Positions 1 through 8,849 of a DNA stretch of 40,147 bases are shown here, piece after piece. The stretch is from the NCBI GenBank assembly GCA_964398955.1, contig CAYNOZ010000005.1, positions 1 to 40,147 on the forward strand, written 5' to 3'. The notes under the pieces are model-generated. The model worked only from the letters and a program-made list of their open reading frames with translations. It searched no databases and was not told the DNA's origin. Position numbers and translations under genes: made by a program. The stretch is from CAYNOZ01 sp964398955 (lineage in GTDB: Archaea > Methanobacteriota_B > Thermococci > Thermococcales > CAYNOZ01). Within the stretch, counting starts at the first letter, position 1; each line of letters starts with the position of its first letter.

Positions 1-507
1 CATATAATACCTGATATTCCTGGGATTGAAATGGATAAAGTAGTTACAGCAACTGATTTGCTGTTAAATCAGGAACAAGACAGTGAAAATTATGTTGTAA
101 TTGGTGGAGGTCTAGTAGGTTGTGAAACAGCTCTTTGGCTGGCAAGAATGGGGAAAAAAGTGTCTGTAATCGAAGCTTTAGATGGTTTGATGGAGAAGGG
201 AGCTCCTATATGTCATTCCAATAAAGAAATGTTAGTAGATCTTTTGGGGCAAAATGGAGTTCAAGTAAGGACAAATACAAAGTTATCTGAAGTGACTGAT
301 GTTGGAGTTGTAGTAAGTACTGATGACGGTAGTGAGGTTATGGAAGCGGGGAAAGTGGTTCTAGCAATTGGTTTAAAAGAGAATTCAGAGATCTATGAAT
401 CTTTAAGAAGTGAATCGGCAGATATTTATGAGTTAGGAGATTCGAAAGATCCTAGAAGAATTATGGACGCTATTTGGGACGGTTACGGTGTAGCAAGAGA
501 GATTTAA
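1..507 (+). CDS. C-terminal part of an old-yellow-enzyme family NADH:flavin oxidoreductase (truncated by window edge)
   Basis: The frame is open from the first base, before the first ATG at 31, so this is the end of a longer gene. The first codons read HIIPDIPGIE, the usual link after the first FAD/NAD segment, followed by a second Rossmann segment with VVIGGGLVGCETA and, near the end, a GD-x-x-x-PRR motif that contacts FAD. It is clearly paralogous to the last third of the 660-residue protein at 13891-15873, which has the same order: PEISGI, VILGGGQVGFETA, GDAREPRR. Full members of this family (2,4-dienoyl-CoA reductase, enoate reductase, trimethylamine dehydrogenase type) carry an N-terminal FMN barrel and a 4Fe-4S cluster, which would lie upstream of the window. 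The substrate cannot be told from this part. Stop TAA at 505-507. Confidence 0.85.
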   Translation, partial: HIIPDIPGIEMDKVVTATDLLLNQEQDSENYVVIGGGLVGCETALWLARMGKKVSVIEALDGLMEKGAPICHSNKEMLVDLLGQNGVQVRTNTKLSEVTDVGVVVSTDDGSEVMEAGKVVLAIGLKENSEIYESLRSESADIYELGDSKDPRRIMDAIWDGYGVAREI

Positions 508-525
508 GGACCAAGAATTTAGGAT

Positions 526-560
526 ACAATTTTATTTTTAATTTTTTTTAATTTTTTAGT
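526..560 (+). terminator. T-rich tract after the oxidoreductase gene
   Basis: Runs of T interrupted by single A residues begin about 20 nt after the stop codon at 507. Archaeal intrinsic termination needs only such U-tracts in the transcript. The tract also abuts the 3' end of the converging minus-strand gene at 548-985, so it may be shared. Position is approximate. Confidence 0.35.
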
Positions 561-985
561 TTGATTTTTTTGTTGGGGTATTGTTGTTTCAGTTTTTCAT
601 ATAGTGGTTTTACTTCGTGTTTTTTTGAGAAGTGATAGAATTTGTATGTATTTTTTTCTGTGTGGATGAATAGTTTAGGCTTTTTTATTAGAGTGCCTGG
701 TGTTATTTCTATTTTATTTATTTTTTTTATCGGTATTTTTTTGTTTTTATCGCTTTGTTTTAGTATTTCTTTTCCTGTTAGTTTTAGGTGTCTTTTTCCT
801 GTTTTTTCTGCTTCTAGGTCTCTTCCTTGTTGTCTGAGTAGTAGGGATTTGTGGCTTTTGTTTACGAAGTCTAGGTATATGTTTTCAGGGTCGAAGAATA
901 TTTCGTAGTGTTCGAAGGAGCTTGGTTTGATTAGGTACCATTTGCTTGCCCATATTCTGTTTTCTTTTTCTTTGTTATTTGTCAT
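548..985 (-). CDS. Hypothetical protein, possible PH-like fold
   Basis: A 145-residue basic protein without signal peptide or membrane segment. I do not recognise a named family. An early WYLIKPSS segment, alternating hydrophobic strands in the middle (KINKIEITPG, KLFIHTEK) and a final helix with VKPLYEKLKQQYP resemble the strand-plus-C-terminal-helix layout of bacterial PH/GRAM-like domains, but this is a fold guess only. The start ATG is preceded by GGTG five bases upstream. The coding strand ends mostly in A or C at codon third positions, so the plus strand here looks G/T-rich. It lies alone, convergent with the truncated oxidoreductase on its left and in the same direction as the symporter genes on its right, 64 nt beyond their 3' end. 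Confidence 0.6.
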   Translation of the reverse strand: MTNNKEKENRIWASKWYLIKPSSFEHYEIFFDPENIYLDFVNKSHKSLLLRQQGRDLEAEKTGKRHLKLTGKEILKQSDKNKKIPIKKINKIEITPGTLIKKPKLFIHTEKNTYKFYHFSKKHEVKPLYEKLKQQYPNKKIKLKN

Positions 986-1049
986 TATTACACCGTTATA
1001 CTATTCTTAGGTTTTTGGTATGGAAAATTTAGAAAAGAGAGGAATTAGG

Positions 1050-2540
1050 TTATGCTTCTATGACGTTTTTTATGTCGTCTGGTAATTCTTCTCTTGATTC
1101 TGAGCTTGTTACGAAGCTTACTCCTATCATTACTATTATTGCTACTATTAGGCTTAGTGCTCCTTCAACTATCCCGTTTGGTAGTGAGAATCCGTAGAGG
1201 TATGATGATACTGCTAGTATTAGGTTTAATCCTAAAGATGTTATTCCTCCTGCAATTGCTCCTTCTTTGGTTGCTCCTTTCCAGTTTAGTCCGATTCCAA
1301 GTATTGGTACTAGTGTTGCGGCGAATAGGCCCCATCCAACTACTCCTAATATTCCTACTAGTATTTCGGCTTGATATGCTAGTAGTACTGATCCTATTAT
1401 TATTACGGCGCTGGCTATTCGGTTTGCTATTAGTTCTTGTTTATCGGATTTGTATTTGAATCCTAGGCTTTGTGGTATGTCTCTTGCTAGGTTTGCTGCT
1501 CCTATGTTAATGAATGCATCGCTTGTACTCATTATAGCTCCTATTGTACCTGCGAATACTATACCTGCTAGTACTGAGGGTGTGAAATGTGCTAGGAAGT
1601 ATGGTGCTGCATTGTCTGCTGCTTGTAATGGTGCTAGCCTTCCGGCTTCTACGGCTGCTCTCATTGATATTCCTATTCCAAGCATCATTAGTGATGATAG
1701 GAAGTAGGATAGTCCTGCTATTGGTGGTCCCCATTTCAGTAGTTTTGGATCTTTTAGCATGAATAATTTGTGTTCAACATGTGGTTGTCCGGAGTTTCCT
1801 ACTATGAATAGGAAGTACCAGCAGAGTCCGAGGATCACTGGAAAGCTTCCGAATGCTCCTGCCATTTTTGGCTTGTTTAAAGCTATTTCTTGGCTCATTT
1901 GAGCGAATCCTCCACCCCATTGTAGAGTGGCGAAGAATACGAGTACGCTAGCGACAACCATAACAGCCCCCTGTATAAGGTCGGTTGTTACTCCAGCTAT
2001 CATTCCTCCTCCTACTGTGTAAATACCGATAACCACCATACCTATTATAAGCGCTGTTATTTGAGTTGTACCAAGTATCTCCGCTAATACAAATCCTATA
2101 GATTTAATCTGAACGCTTAGGTAAGATATAACTCCTAATAAAACAGCTAAAGCTGTAACAAACCTCACAGTGTCACTGTTAAACCTTGCATAAGCTGCAT
2201 CAGGAACCGTGAAAACATCTTTAACCTCAGTAAGAAGCCGCATTCTTTTCCCAAGCACATACCACGACATTGGTATAGAAAGCGGAGCTACAATAGCAAT
2301 CCATAGAAACGCATACCCCCCTGAGTAGAATAAACCTGGACCACCTATGAAACCGAAACCACTCATAACGGAAGCGAATGTTGCAAATGAAACTGCCCAA
2401 ATTCCAAATCTCTTACCCGTGATCAAGAAATCTTCTGTGCTCTCAGTTTCTCGAGTCGACCAAAGACCAATTAAAATTACTGCTCCAAGATAAATAATTA
2501 CGGTTGCAACAATAATCGGATCAAAGCCTACGATAGCCAT
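1050..2540 (-). CDS. Sodium:solute symporter family (SSS) permease
   Basis: A 496-residue integral membrane protein with about 13 hydrophobic segments. It has the layout of the SSS/PanF family: the first helix with IIYLGAVILIGLWS, then TEDFLITGKRFG, a typical SSS sequence just after helix 1, and GFGFIGGPGLFYSGGYAF. The family couples uptake of a small organic solute to sodium entry. The substrate (pantothenate, short-chain monocarboxylate, proline or another) cannot be read from the sequence. The start ATG overlaps the stop of the upstream small membrane gene as TAATG, so the two are translationally coupled. Codon third positions go from mixed/T-rich at the 5' end to nearly all A or C at the 3' end. 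Confidence 0.85.
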   Translation of the reverse strand: MAIVGFDPIIVATVIIYLGAVILIGLWSTRETESTEDFLITGKRFGIWAVSFATFASVMSGFGFIGGPGLFYSGGYAFLWIAIVAPLSIPMSWYVLGKRMRLLTEVKDVFTVPDAAYARFNSDTVRFVTALAVLLGVISYLSVQIKSIGFVLAEILGTTQITALIIGMVVIGIYTVGGGMIAGVTTDLIQGAVMVVASVLVFFATLQWGGGFAQMSQEIALNKPKMAGAFGSFPVILGLCWYFLFIVGNSGQPHVEHKLFMLKDPKLLKWGPPIAGLSYFLSSLMMLGIGISMRAAVEAGRLAPLQAADNAAPYFLAHFTPSVLAGIVFAGTIGAIMSTSDAFINIGAANLARDIPQSLGFKYKSDKQELIANRIASAVIIIGSVLLAYQAEILVGILGVVGWGLFAATLVPILGIGLNWKGATKEGAIAGGITSLGLNLILAVSSYLYGFSLPNGIVEGALSLIVAIIVMIGVSFVTSSESREELPDDIKNVIEA

Positions 2541-3022
2541 TATTCTCCACCCCCGCTCTCAGATGTCTTATTTTGATTGCTGTTCAGATTACCTTCTCTA
2601 AACCTCTGAATTTGATCTTCTGACCAGATATACTTATCAAATATATAAGGATAAGTGAATTCTATCCAAAGTGCTGGAGGCATCCAAAGAAAGAAAACAA
2701 CCATTGCAGTTGCTCTAGGGAAACCAAGCCAGTAAGTCGGATCAGAATAAGTTGGATCCATGAAATGGAAGTACCATATAGAAGCGAAAGCCGCACCTAG
2801 AATTAATACAAGTCCTGAAATTATTATGATAAAAGGTTTGCTCTTAGTTCTTTCAGCTGAAGATTTCGTTCCTCTAAGAATGTATAGTCCAAAGAAAGCG
2901 ATAATAGAATAAGAGGCGATTATTTGTCCAGCTCTTCCTCCTGTCCACATAGCAATTAGCATCACTATAGTTACTAAGAATATTCCTAAGATATCCTTGT
3001 CCTCATCCATATCAAAGGACAT
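2540..3022 (-). CDS. Small membrane partner of the SSS symporter
   Basis: A 160-residue protein with four predicted membrane helices (about residues 10-30, 35-50, 65-85 and 108-130), ending in a hydrophilic tail rich in N, S and E. The second half, with YWLGFPRATA then a Trp-rich helix, resembles the small two-helix partners (YhdT/DUF997 or DUF3311/DUF4212 type) encoded next to SSS permeases such as PanF or MctP. The extra N-terminal helix pair makes it longer than those partners. The TAATG overlap with the permease implies one transcript and probably one complex. Family assignment is by pattern and context, not certain. Confidence 0.6.
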   Translation of the reverse strand: MSFDMDEDKDILGIFLVTIVMLIAMWTGGRAGQIIASYSIIAFFGLYILRGTKSSAERTKSKPFIIIISGLVLILGAAFASIWYFHFMDPTYSDPTYWLGFPRATAMVVFFLWMPPALWIEFTYPYIFDKYIWSEDQIQRFREGNLNSNQNKTSESGGGE

Positions 3023-3267
3023 AATTTATCCCATTCCCTGTATTAACCCTTATAACTTTTAAATAATTCGGTTAAAAAAATTTTTTACTCAAAAGTTTTT
3101 AAAATAAAGTACATAGATGAAGATCTTATCAATTTATTTTGACATAGTTTATAGCCGTCATTTTCTTTAAAAAACCTAAATTTTTCAGAAAATAATAAAC
3201 AGAAATCATATAAGTCCAAGTAATGTAGTATTATAATCAAGAGTATGTATTGGTGGAGTGTGTTTGA
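3023..3267. promoter_or_regulatory. Divergent intergenic promoter region
   Basis: 245 bp of AT-rich DNA between the divergent symporter operon (minus) and HMG-CoA reductase (plus). It holds several TATA-like stretches, including CATATAAG near 3207-3214, about 55-60 nt before the reductase start. A TTAAAAAAATTTTTTA block near 3072-3087 is nearly self-complementary. No open frame or RNA gene is evident. Confidence 0.35.
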
Positions 3268-4545
3268 ATGAGTGAAGATGAAATGGGTAAGGAAGGTTCT
3301 AGAATCTCTGGATTTTATAAATTGGAATTAGATGAAAGGCTTAAGATATTGGAGGAAAGGACTAAACTAAGTTCGGAAGATATTGATGAATTGATGAATC
3401 ATGGTAGCTTGGATATGGATACAGCGGATATGATGATTGAGAATGTAATTGGAACTTATGAGCTTCCATTAGCTGTTGCTACTAATTTTGAGGTTGATGG
3501 TGAGGATTATTTTGTTCCTATGAGTATTGAAGAAACTAGTGTTGTGGCTGCTGCTTCTTATGCTGCAAGATTGGCTAGAGAAACAGGTGGTTTTAAGACG
3601 GAAGTTACTGAGCCGGTGATGATAGCTCAGATTCAGGCGGTTGATATTGAGGATCCTTTTAGGGCTAAGCAGGAAATTTTGGAGAATAAGGATAAGTTGG
3701 TTGGTATTGCTAATGAACAGAATCCGGATCTTTCTAAGTTCGGTGGTGGTGCTGAGGATATTAATGTTAGGGTTATTGATACTGGGAAGGGTCCGATGGT
3801 TATAACTCATTTATTGGTAGATTGTAGAGATGCTATGGGTGCTAATTCAGTTAATTCAATGGCTGAGACCTTGGCTCCGATAATAGAAGATATTACTAAT
3901 GGTGAAGTTTATCTTAGAATTCTCAGCAATTTAGCTAAGAAAAGAATGGCTAGAGCTCGAATGGAGATAGATAAGGATCTAATCGGTGAAGATACTGTAG
4001 AGGGAATTCTTTACGCATATGAATTTGCAGAAGCAGATCCATTTAGAGCAGCTACTCATAATAAGGGGATTATGAATGGAATAGACGCTGTTGCTAAAGC
4101 AACCGGTCAAGACTGGAGAGCAATTGAAGCAGGAGCTCATGCCTACGCTTCATTAAATGGTTATGATTCTCTTACGAAATGGAGTAAGAATGAAGAAGGT
4201 AATCTGATCGGTACTTTAGAAATGCCTTTAGCGGTTGGAAAAGTAGGTGGAATTACTAATATGCATCCTACAGTACAAAAAGCTTTTAAAATTTTAGATG
4301 TTGATACAGCTAAGGAGTTTAGTAGAGTTGTTGCTTCTGTTGGGCTTGCTCAGAATTTTGCAGCCTTAAAGGCATTAGCTACGACCGGTATTCAAGAGGG
4401 GCATATGAAGCTTCATGCTAAGAATATAGCAGTATTAGCTGGAGCGGATGAAGATCAGATTGATGAAGTCGCAGAGAAGATGGTTGAAAGAGAAGATGTC
4501 AGCCAGGATCAGGCTGAGAAAATACTTGAAGAAATGAAGAATTGA
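3268..4545 (+). CDS. hmgA: Hydroxymethylglutaryl-CoA reductase, class II
   Basis: A 425-residue enzyme that reduces HMG-CoA to mevalonate, the committed step to archaeal isoprenoid lipids. Visible signatures: catalytic Glu in ENVIG (about residues 58-62), DAMGANSVN with the acidic residue of the active site, the Lys-containing segment THNKGIMNG (about 264-272), and LHAKNIA with the catalytic His near residue 382. THNKGIMNG, DWRAIEAGAHAYA and the GHMKLHAKN block are hallmarks of class II (bacterial-type, Pseudomonas mevalonii-like) reductases rather than the class I enzyme usual in archaea. Class II enzymes are known in Archaeoglobales and Thermoplasmatales. The start ATG follows GGTGGAGTG. 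The gene precedes the HMG-CoA synthase operon by 265 bp with its own likely promoter. Confidence 0.93.
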   Translation: MSEDEMGKEGSRISGFYKLELDERLKILEERTKLSSEDIDELMNHGSLDMDTADMMIENVIGTYELPLAVATNFEVDGEDYFVPMSIEETSVVAAASYAARLARETGGFKTEVTEPVMIAQIQAVDIEDPFRAKQEILENKDKLVGIANEQNPDLSKFGGGAEDINVRVIDTGKGPMVITHLLVDCRDAMGANSVNSMAETLAPIIEDITNGEVYLRILSNLAKKRMARARMEIDKDLIGEDTVEGILYAYEFAEADPFRAATHNKGIMNGIDAVAKATGQDWRAIEAGAHAYASLNGYDSLTKWSKNEEGNLIGTLEMPLAVGKVGGITNMHPTVQKAFKILDVDTAKEFSRVVASVGLAQNFAALKALATTGIQEGHMKLHAKNIAVLAGADEDQIDEVAEKMVEREDVSQDQAEKILEEMKN

Positions 4546-4810
4546 ACAACTAAATCATAAATTTGAGCATGATTTAATGACCTTCTTATTTTTTTAACTA
4601 TTTTTTTGGTTTTTGTCCCTATTTTTATATTTTCGTGATTTGTGTGTTTATCAATTTCTTTAATCTTTTTCGACAATTAACTAATGTTTTTTAGTTTATT
4701 AGAAAGAAAGTTTCTTATAATTTCAAATGGAATACACAATAACGGTAAATATTTAGAAATGATCGGTATAAAAACAAGATATTTTAATTAATTAATAATT
4801 GGTGGTTTTA
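4546..4810 (+). promoter_or_regulatory. Intergenic region with TATA box for the HMG-CoA synthase operon
   Basis: The first 150 bp are T-rich and probably terminate the reductase transcript. TATAAAAA at 4767-4774, preceded by the purine-rich TAGAAATGATCGG, lies where an archaeal TATA box/BRE would place transcription start near 4795-4800. That would give a short leader with the GGTGG ribosome binding site at 4801-4805. No other feature is seen. Confidence 0.45.
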
Positions 4811-5890
4811 ATGTCTAAGGTAGAGAACATTGGTATTTTAGGTTATGGATCTTATTTCCCAGAGTTTCGGATTAAAACATCTGAAATTGCTGATGTATGG
4901 GATAAAGATCCTGATTCTGTAAAGGCTTTAGCGGAAGAAATTACAGTAGATAATTTAGATGAGGATTCAATAACTATAGCAGTTCAGGCGGCTCTCAATG
5001 CTTTGAATAGAGCTTCGAATGTTGATCCAGAAAAAATTGGATCCGTATATGTTGGATCTGAATCACCGCCTTATGCGGTAAAACCTTCTGCTACTATTGT
5101 TTCAACAGCAATTGGAGCAACAAATGCAGTAGGAGAACCTCAAGAGGCGAGAATGGCGGATTACGAATTCGCATGTAAAGCAGGTACTGAGGCCCTAACA
5201 ACTACAATATCTCAAGTCGCTGGTGATTTAATAGATTATGGACTAGCTATAGGTGCTGATACTTCACAAGCAGAACCTTCCGACATTCTTGAATACACGG
5301 CATCATCGGGGGGAACAGCTTTCATTGTTGGGGAAAGATCAGAGGATACTTTAGCCTATTTTGAAGGACAACTTTCAGTTGGTAGTGATACACCAGATTT
5401 CTGGAGAAAAGATTCGGTAAGATATCCTAAGCATGGTGGTAGATTCACTGGAAAACCGGCGTATTTCAGACACGTGATGGCTGCAGCAGAAAAATTAATG
5501 GATGAATTAGATCTATCTACAGAAGATTTCGACTATGCAGCGTTTCATCAACCCAATGGACGTTTCCCGCTTAAAGTTGGTTCTGCATTAGGATTTGATA
5601 GGGAAAAAGTGGAACCCTCTGTAATCACACCTAAAACAGGTAATTTTTACTCAGGAGCCTCGATAACCGGTTTATCCAGGGTTTTGGATAAAGCTGATCC
5701 TGGTGATAGAATATTAATGGTTAGTTTTGGTAGTGGAGCTGGATCAGATGCATTCTCTTTAATTGCGGAAGAACCGATAAATGAGAAACAAGAATTGGCT
5801 CCTACAGTAGATTACTACTTAGATAGGAAGAAATACGTAGACTATGGGACCTATTCTAAATTAAGAGAAAGATTAGATACGCTAGATTAG
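4811..5890 (+). CDS. Hydroxymethylglutaryl-CoA synthase (archaeal type)
   Basis: Condenses acetoacetyl-CoA with acetyl-CoA to HMG-CoA. Start: an in-frame TTG at 4799 lies upstream of the GGTGG Shine-Dalgarno at 4801-4805, so ATG 4811, five bases after it, is preferred; it gives 359 residues beginning MSKVENIGILGYG. The acetyl-accepting Cys is Cys122 in FACKAGTEA. A further active-site region is FHQPNGRFP (around residue 240), with His of FHQP in the expected place, and GSGAGSDAF closes the thiolase fold. It is followed directly by the thiolase and DUF35 genes. In methanogenic archaea these three proteins are known to form a complex that channels acetoacetyl-CoA, and the gene order fits that. 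Confidence 0.92.
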   Translation: MSKVENIGILGYGSYFPEFRIKTSEIADVWDKDPDSVKALAEEITVDNLDEDSITIAVQAALNALNRASNVDPEKIGSVYVGSESPPYAVKPSATIVSTAIGATNAVGEPQEARMADYEFACKAGTEALTTTISQVAGDLIDYGLAIGADTSQAEPSDILEYTASSGGTAFIVGERSEDTLAYFEGQLSVGSDTPDFWRKDSVRYPKHGGRFTGKPAYFRHVMAAAEKLMDELDLSTEDFDYAAFHQPNGRFPLKVGSALGFDREKVEPSVITPKTGNFYSGASITGLSRVLDKADPGDRILMVSFGSGAGSDAFSLIAEEPINEKQELAPTVDYYLDRKKYVDYGTYSKLRERLDTLD

Positions 5891-5899
5891 GTGATTAAA

Positions 5900-7078
5900 A
5901 TGAATGATGTAAGTATTGTTGGAGCCGGTATGACAGACTTTGGCGAATTATGGGAAGATTCATATAGAGAATTAGCAGTAAGAGCAGGACTAAAAGCTGT
6001 GGATGATTCAGATGTAAAATTAGATGATATTGATTCACTTTACGTTGGTACAATGAGCCCAGGTCAATGGATTGACCAAGAACATGTAGGACCTCTAATA
6101 GCTGACTACTTAGGCCTTAAAGGCGTGAAAACTGTAAGAACTGAATCAGCTTGTGCATCAAGCAGTATAGCATTTCATCAAGCCGTAAAAGAAATACAAT
6201 CCGGAACAATCGATACAGCTCTCGTACTGGGAGTTGAAAAAATGACAGATGTGTCGAACAGCGAAAGTATAACCATACTCAGCTCAGGATCCGACGCAGA
6301 AGAAGAAGCATACCATGGAATAACCTTTCCAGGACTCTTCGCCCTAATAGCTAGAAAACATATGAAAAAATATGGAACAACAAGAGAACAATTAGCTAAA
6401 GTAGCAGTAAAGAACCATAGAAATGGTGCAAATAATCCGCATGCGCATTATCAAAGAAAAATAAAAGTAGAAGATGTCCTAGAATCTCAATTAATAGCAG
6501 ATCCGCTAAGACTCTATGACTGTTCTCCAGTATCTGACGGAGCCTCTGCCGTAATCGTAACCAATAATGAGAAAGCTGAAAAATTCACTGATCTACCAAT
6601 AGAAGTTACAGGAATGGGAAGCTCAACCGATACTATGGCACTACATGATAGAAAAGATATAACAAAAACCCAAGTAACTATAGATTCATCTAAACAAGCA
6701 TATAAAATGAGCGGATTAAAACCAGAAGACATAGACGTTGCCGAATTACATGATTGCTTCACAATAAACGAACTAATAGCATACGAAGATCTAGGATTCA
6801 CTGAGAAAGGAAAAGGAGGTAAACTAATAGAAGAAGGGCAAACAGAGATCGGTGGAAAAATTCCAGTAAACACAAGCGGAGGACTAAAATCTAAAGGCCA
6901 TCCAGTCGGAGCAACCGGAGTCTCGCAATTAATCGAATTATTTAGACAACTAAGAGAAGAACGAGATAAAAGACAAGTGAATGGAGCAGAAGTAGGATTA
7001 GCTCATAATGTCGGCGGAAGCGCATCATCAGGCACTATCACAATACTGAAGAGATCAGATTCCTCTAAAGGGAGGTGA
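5900..7078 (+). CDS. Acetyl-CoA acetyltransferase (archaeal thiolase)
   Basis: Makes acetoacetyl-CoA from two acetyl-CoA for the neighbouring HMG-CoA synthase. An in-frame GTG at 5891 sits inside the AGGTGA ribosome binding site (5889-5894), which overlaps the synthase stop; ATG 5900 is therefore preferred, giving MNDVSIVGAGMTDFGE and 392 residues. Thiolase features: nucleophilic Cys85 in ESACASSS, HDCFTINELIAYE, and the GGLKSKGHPVGATG loop carrying a catalytic His. The gene ends in GGAGGTGA, which is at the same time its own stop (TGA 7076-7078) and the Shine-Dalgarno of the DUF35 gene, so the three genes are tightly coupled. Third codon positions shift from mixed to A/C-rich along the gene. 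Confidence 0.92.
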   Translation: MNDVSIVGAGMTDFGELWEDSYRELAVRAGLKAVDDSDVKLDDIDSLYVGTMSPGQWIDQEHVGPLIADYLGLKGVKTVRTESACASSSIAFHQAVKEIQSGTIDTALVLGVEKMTDVSNSESITILSSGSDAEEEAYHGITFPGLFALIARKHMKKYGTTREQLAKVAVKNHRNGANNPHAHYQRKIKVEDVLESQLIADPLRLYDCSPVSDGASAVIVTNNEKAEKFTDLPIEVTGMGSSTDTMALHDRKDITKTQVTIDSSKQAYKMSGLKPEDIDVAELHDCFTINELIAYEDLGFTEKGKGGKLIEEGQTEIGGKIPVNTSGGLKSKGHPVGATGVSQLIELFRQLREERDKRQVNGAEVGLAHNVGGSASSGTITILKRSDSSKGR

Positions 7079-7084
7079 AGAAAT

Positions 7085-7477
7085 ATGAAAGTTCCAAGAT
7101 ACTGGAGAGAAGCTGATAGAAGATACAGATTAGAGGGAGTAGAATGTGAAGAATGTGGACAAAAATTCATAGGACCCAGAGAGGTCTGCCCAAACTGCCA
7201 TTCCAGAGAATTCAAAGAAATTAAACTGAATAGAGAAGGGAAAATAATATCTTACACAGTAATAAGATCAGCTCCTGAAAGATATGAAGACCTTACTCCC
7301 TACGTAGTAGGAATTATTGAATTAGAAGATGATTTAAGAATAATGGGTCAAATCACTGATGCAGAACCAGATGAAGTTGAAATAAATGATGAAGTAGAAT
7401 TCGTATTCAGAAAGGTAAAAGAAGAAAGTAAAGCAGGAATAATTAACTACGGATATAAATTCAGACCCAAAAAATAG
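7085..7477 (+). CDS. DUF35 zinc-ribbon/OB-fold protein, scaffold of the thiolase-HMG-CoA synthase complex
   Basis: 130 residues. Two CxxC pairs (Cys21/24 and Cys35/38) form a rubredoxin-like zinc ribbon, followed by an OB-fold DUF35 domain with RSAPERYEDLTPY and VVGIIELEDD. In archaea DUF35 proteins of this kind sit between thiolase and HMG-CoA synthase and hold the two active sites in one complex with a shared CoA site. The position directly after those two genes supports the same job here. ATG 7085 lies six bases after GGAGGTGA. Confidence 0.92.
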   Translation: MKVPRYWREADRRYRLEGVECEECGQKFIGPREVCPNCHSREFKEIKLNREGKIISYTVIRSAPERYEDLTPYVVGIIELEDDLRIMGQITDAEPDEVEINDEVEFVFRKVKEESKAGIINYGYKFRPKK

Positions 7478-7724
7478 ATAAAAATAATAATCACTACATT
7501 TTTCTTTTACATATTTTCTAGAAAGATCTTTTCTAAAATTTTTCTTCCAATAAAATTCTCCAAACCTACTATTTTGATATTGATTAAATTAGTTATCAAT
7601 CTGTTGATTTACAACCTTTTTCTTTATATTATAGGTTTTACAAAGTTTATTAGTTAAATTGATTAGAGATCCAGAAAGTTTATTAAATTAAATTATCTTA
7701 GTAGATTAAGGGGAGGTGAAAAAT
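7478..7724 (+). promoter_or_regulatory. Intergenic region before the nucleoside-importer operon
   Basis: AT-rich, no open frame. T-runs near 7500-7560 may end the mevalonate transcript. TTTATATTATAG near 7623-7634 is a possible TATA box, and a strong ribosome binding site GGGAGGTGA (7711-7719) precedes the lipoprotein start. If that TATA box is used, the leader would be roughly 75 nt; another start nearer the gene cannot be excluded. Confidence 0.35.
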
Positions 7725-8741
7725 TTGAATAATAAACAAATTTTTTCAATTGTGATGATAGCATTGTTAATTCCTACCGTTTTCGTTGCTGGTTGTACCA
7801 GTTCCGATAATGGTGGGGAAACGGAAGAATTTCAAATAGCTGTTCTTTTACCTGGGGATACAACTGATATGGCCTGGAATGAATCTATGCTTGAGGCTAT
7901 AAAAAGATTGAATAACCAGACTGGTTATGATGTCGAGTATACGGCAGGTGTTTATGAAGCAGTTGATGCGGGTCCTCACTTACGTGATTTTGCTGAAGAA
8001 AATGATTTGGTAATTGCTCATGGTTTTCAGTATGCTGAAATTACTCCTGAAGTAGCTGCTGATTTTCCGGACACGTATTTCCTGAATATTGCAGGTGTAC
8101 AACCTGAGGAACCAATGGAGAATATGGCGGTTGCCGATGTTAGAACTGATGAGCATGGGTATCTACAAGGAATTTTGATGGCTGAGATGTCAGAAACAGG
8201 GCATGTTGGATATGTTAGCGGGGTAGAAGTAGCTGAATTAGCTAGAGCTGAAAGAGGAATTAATAAAGCTATAGAGGATATGTATCCGGATGTTAACTTC
8301 CATTCAGTTTATACTGGAGACTTTACCGATGTTGGATTGGCAAGAGAAACTGTAACTAGCTTAGTAGAAGATCAGAACATTGATGTCATTTCTTCAGTTG
8401 GAGATGGTGTTACCAGAGGAACTATATCCCAAGCTGTTGAAGAGGGAATTTACGCTATAGGGCCTTCAGTTGATTGGTCAGGTATGTATCCAGATAAGAT
8501 TCTTATGAGTGCTGTATGGGAGTGGGATGTCCTTATAGAGAGAGTAGTTAATGATATTAAGAACGATTCTTTAGTGACTGACGAAACTTACTGGCTTTCA
8601 ATGAGAGAAGAAGGAATGATGTCTGGTGGAGTATCTATAACTGAGTTCAATGAAGATGTTCCAGAAGATGTAAGAGAAAAAATTAACAATTACGCACAGC
8701 AAATTGAGGATGGAGAAATATTAACAGAACCTCTTAGCTAG
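7725..8741 (+). CDS. BMP-family (Med/PnrA-like) substrate-binding lipoprotein of a nucleoside ABC importer
   Basis: Start: the GTG at 7716 lies within the ribosome binding site GGGAGGTGA, so TTG 7725 is chosen, giving MNNKQIFSIV and 338 residues. A hydrophobic signal segment ends in VFVAGC with lipobox Cys24. The mature protein has the two-lobed BMP layout: QIAVLLPGDTTDMAWNESM, a central LQGILMAEMSETGHVGYVSG, then DVISSVGDGV and IGPSVDW. BMP proteins bind purine nucleosides or related ligands and deliver them to the ATPase/permeases encoded next. Acidic composition fits a salt-adapted exterior. The same start sequence, TTG AAT AAT AAA, is used by the TAXI lipoprotein at 21042. Confidence 0.88.
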   Translation: MNNKQIFSIVMIALLIPTVFVAGCTSSDNGGETEEFQIAVLLPGDTTDMAWNESMLEAIKRLNNQTGYDVEYTAGVYEAVDAGPHLRDFAEENDLVIAHGFQYAEITPEVAADFPDTYFLNIAGVQPEEPMENMAVADVRTDEHGYLQGILMAEMSETGHVGYVSGVEVAELARAERGINKAIEDMYPDVNFHSVYTGDFTDVGLARETVTSLVEDQNIDVISSVGDGVTRGTISQAVEEGIYAIGPSVDWSGMYPDKILMSAVWEWDVLIERVVNDIKNDSLVTDETYWLSMREEGMMSGGVSITEFNEDVPEDVREKINNYAQQIEDGEILTEPLS

Positions 8742-8849
8742 AAATTTAATTAATTTATGATATTTTCTTTTTTCTTTCTAACATTTAAATTTAATAAAGT
8801 ATATGGATTTTGGTAGATCAGTTGTTTATAGGGTTTATGGGGTTTCTTA

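Noticed and set aside
7716..7724. GTG 7716 as start of the BMP lipoprotein
   Set aside because: It is inside the GGGAGGTGA ribosome binding site; TTG 7725 has correct spacing and gives a normal signal peptide.
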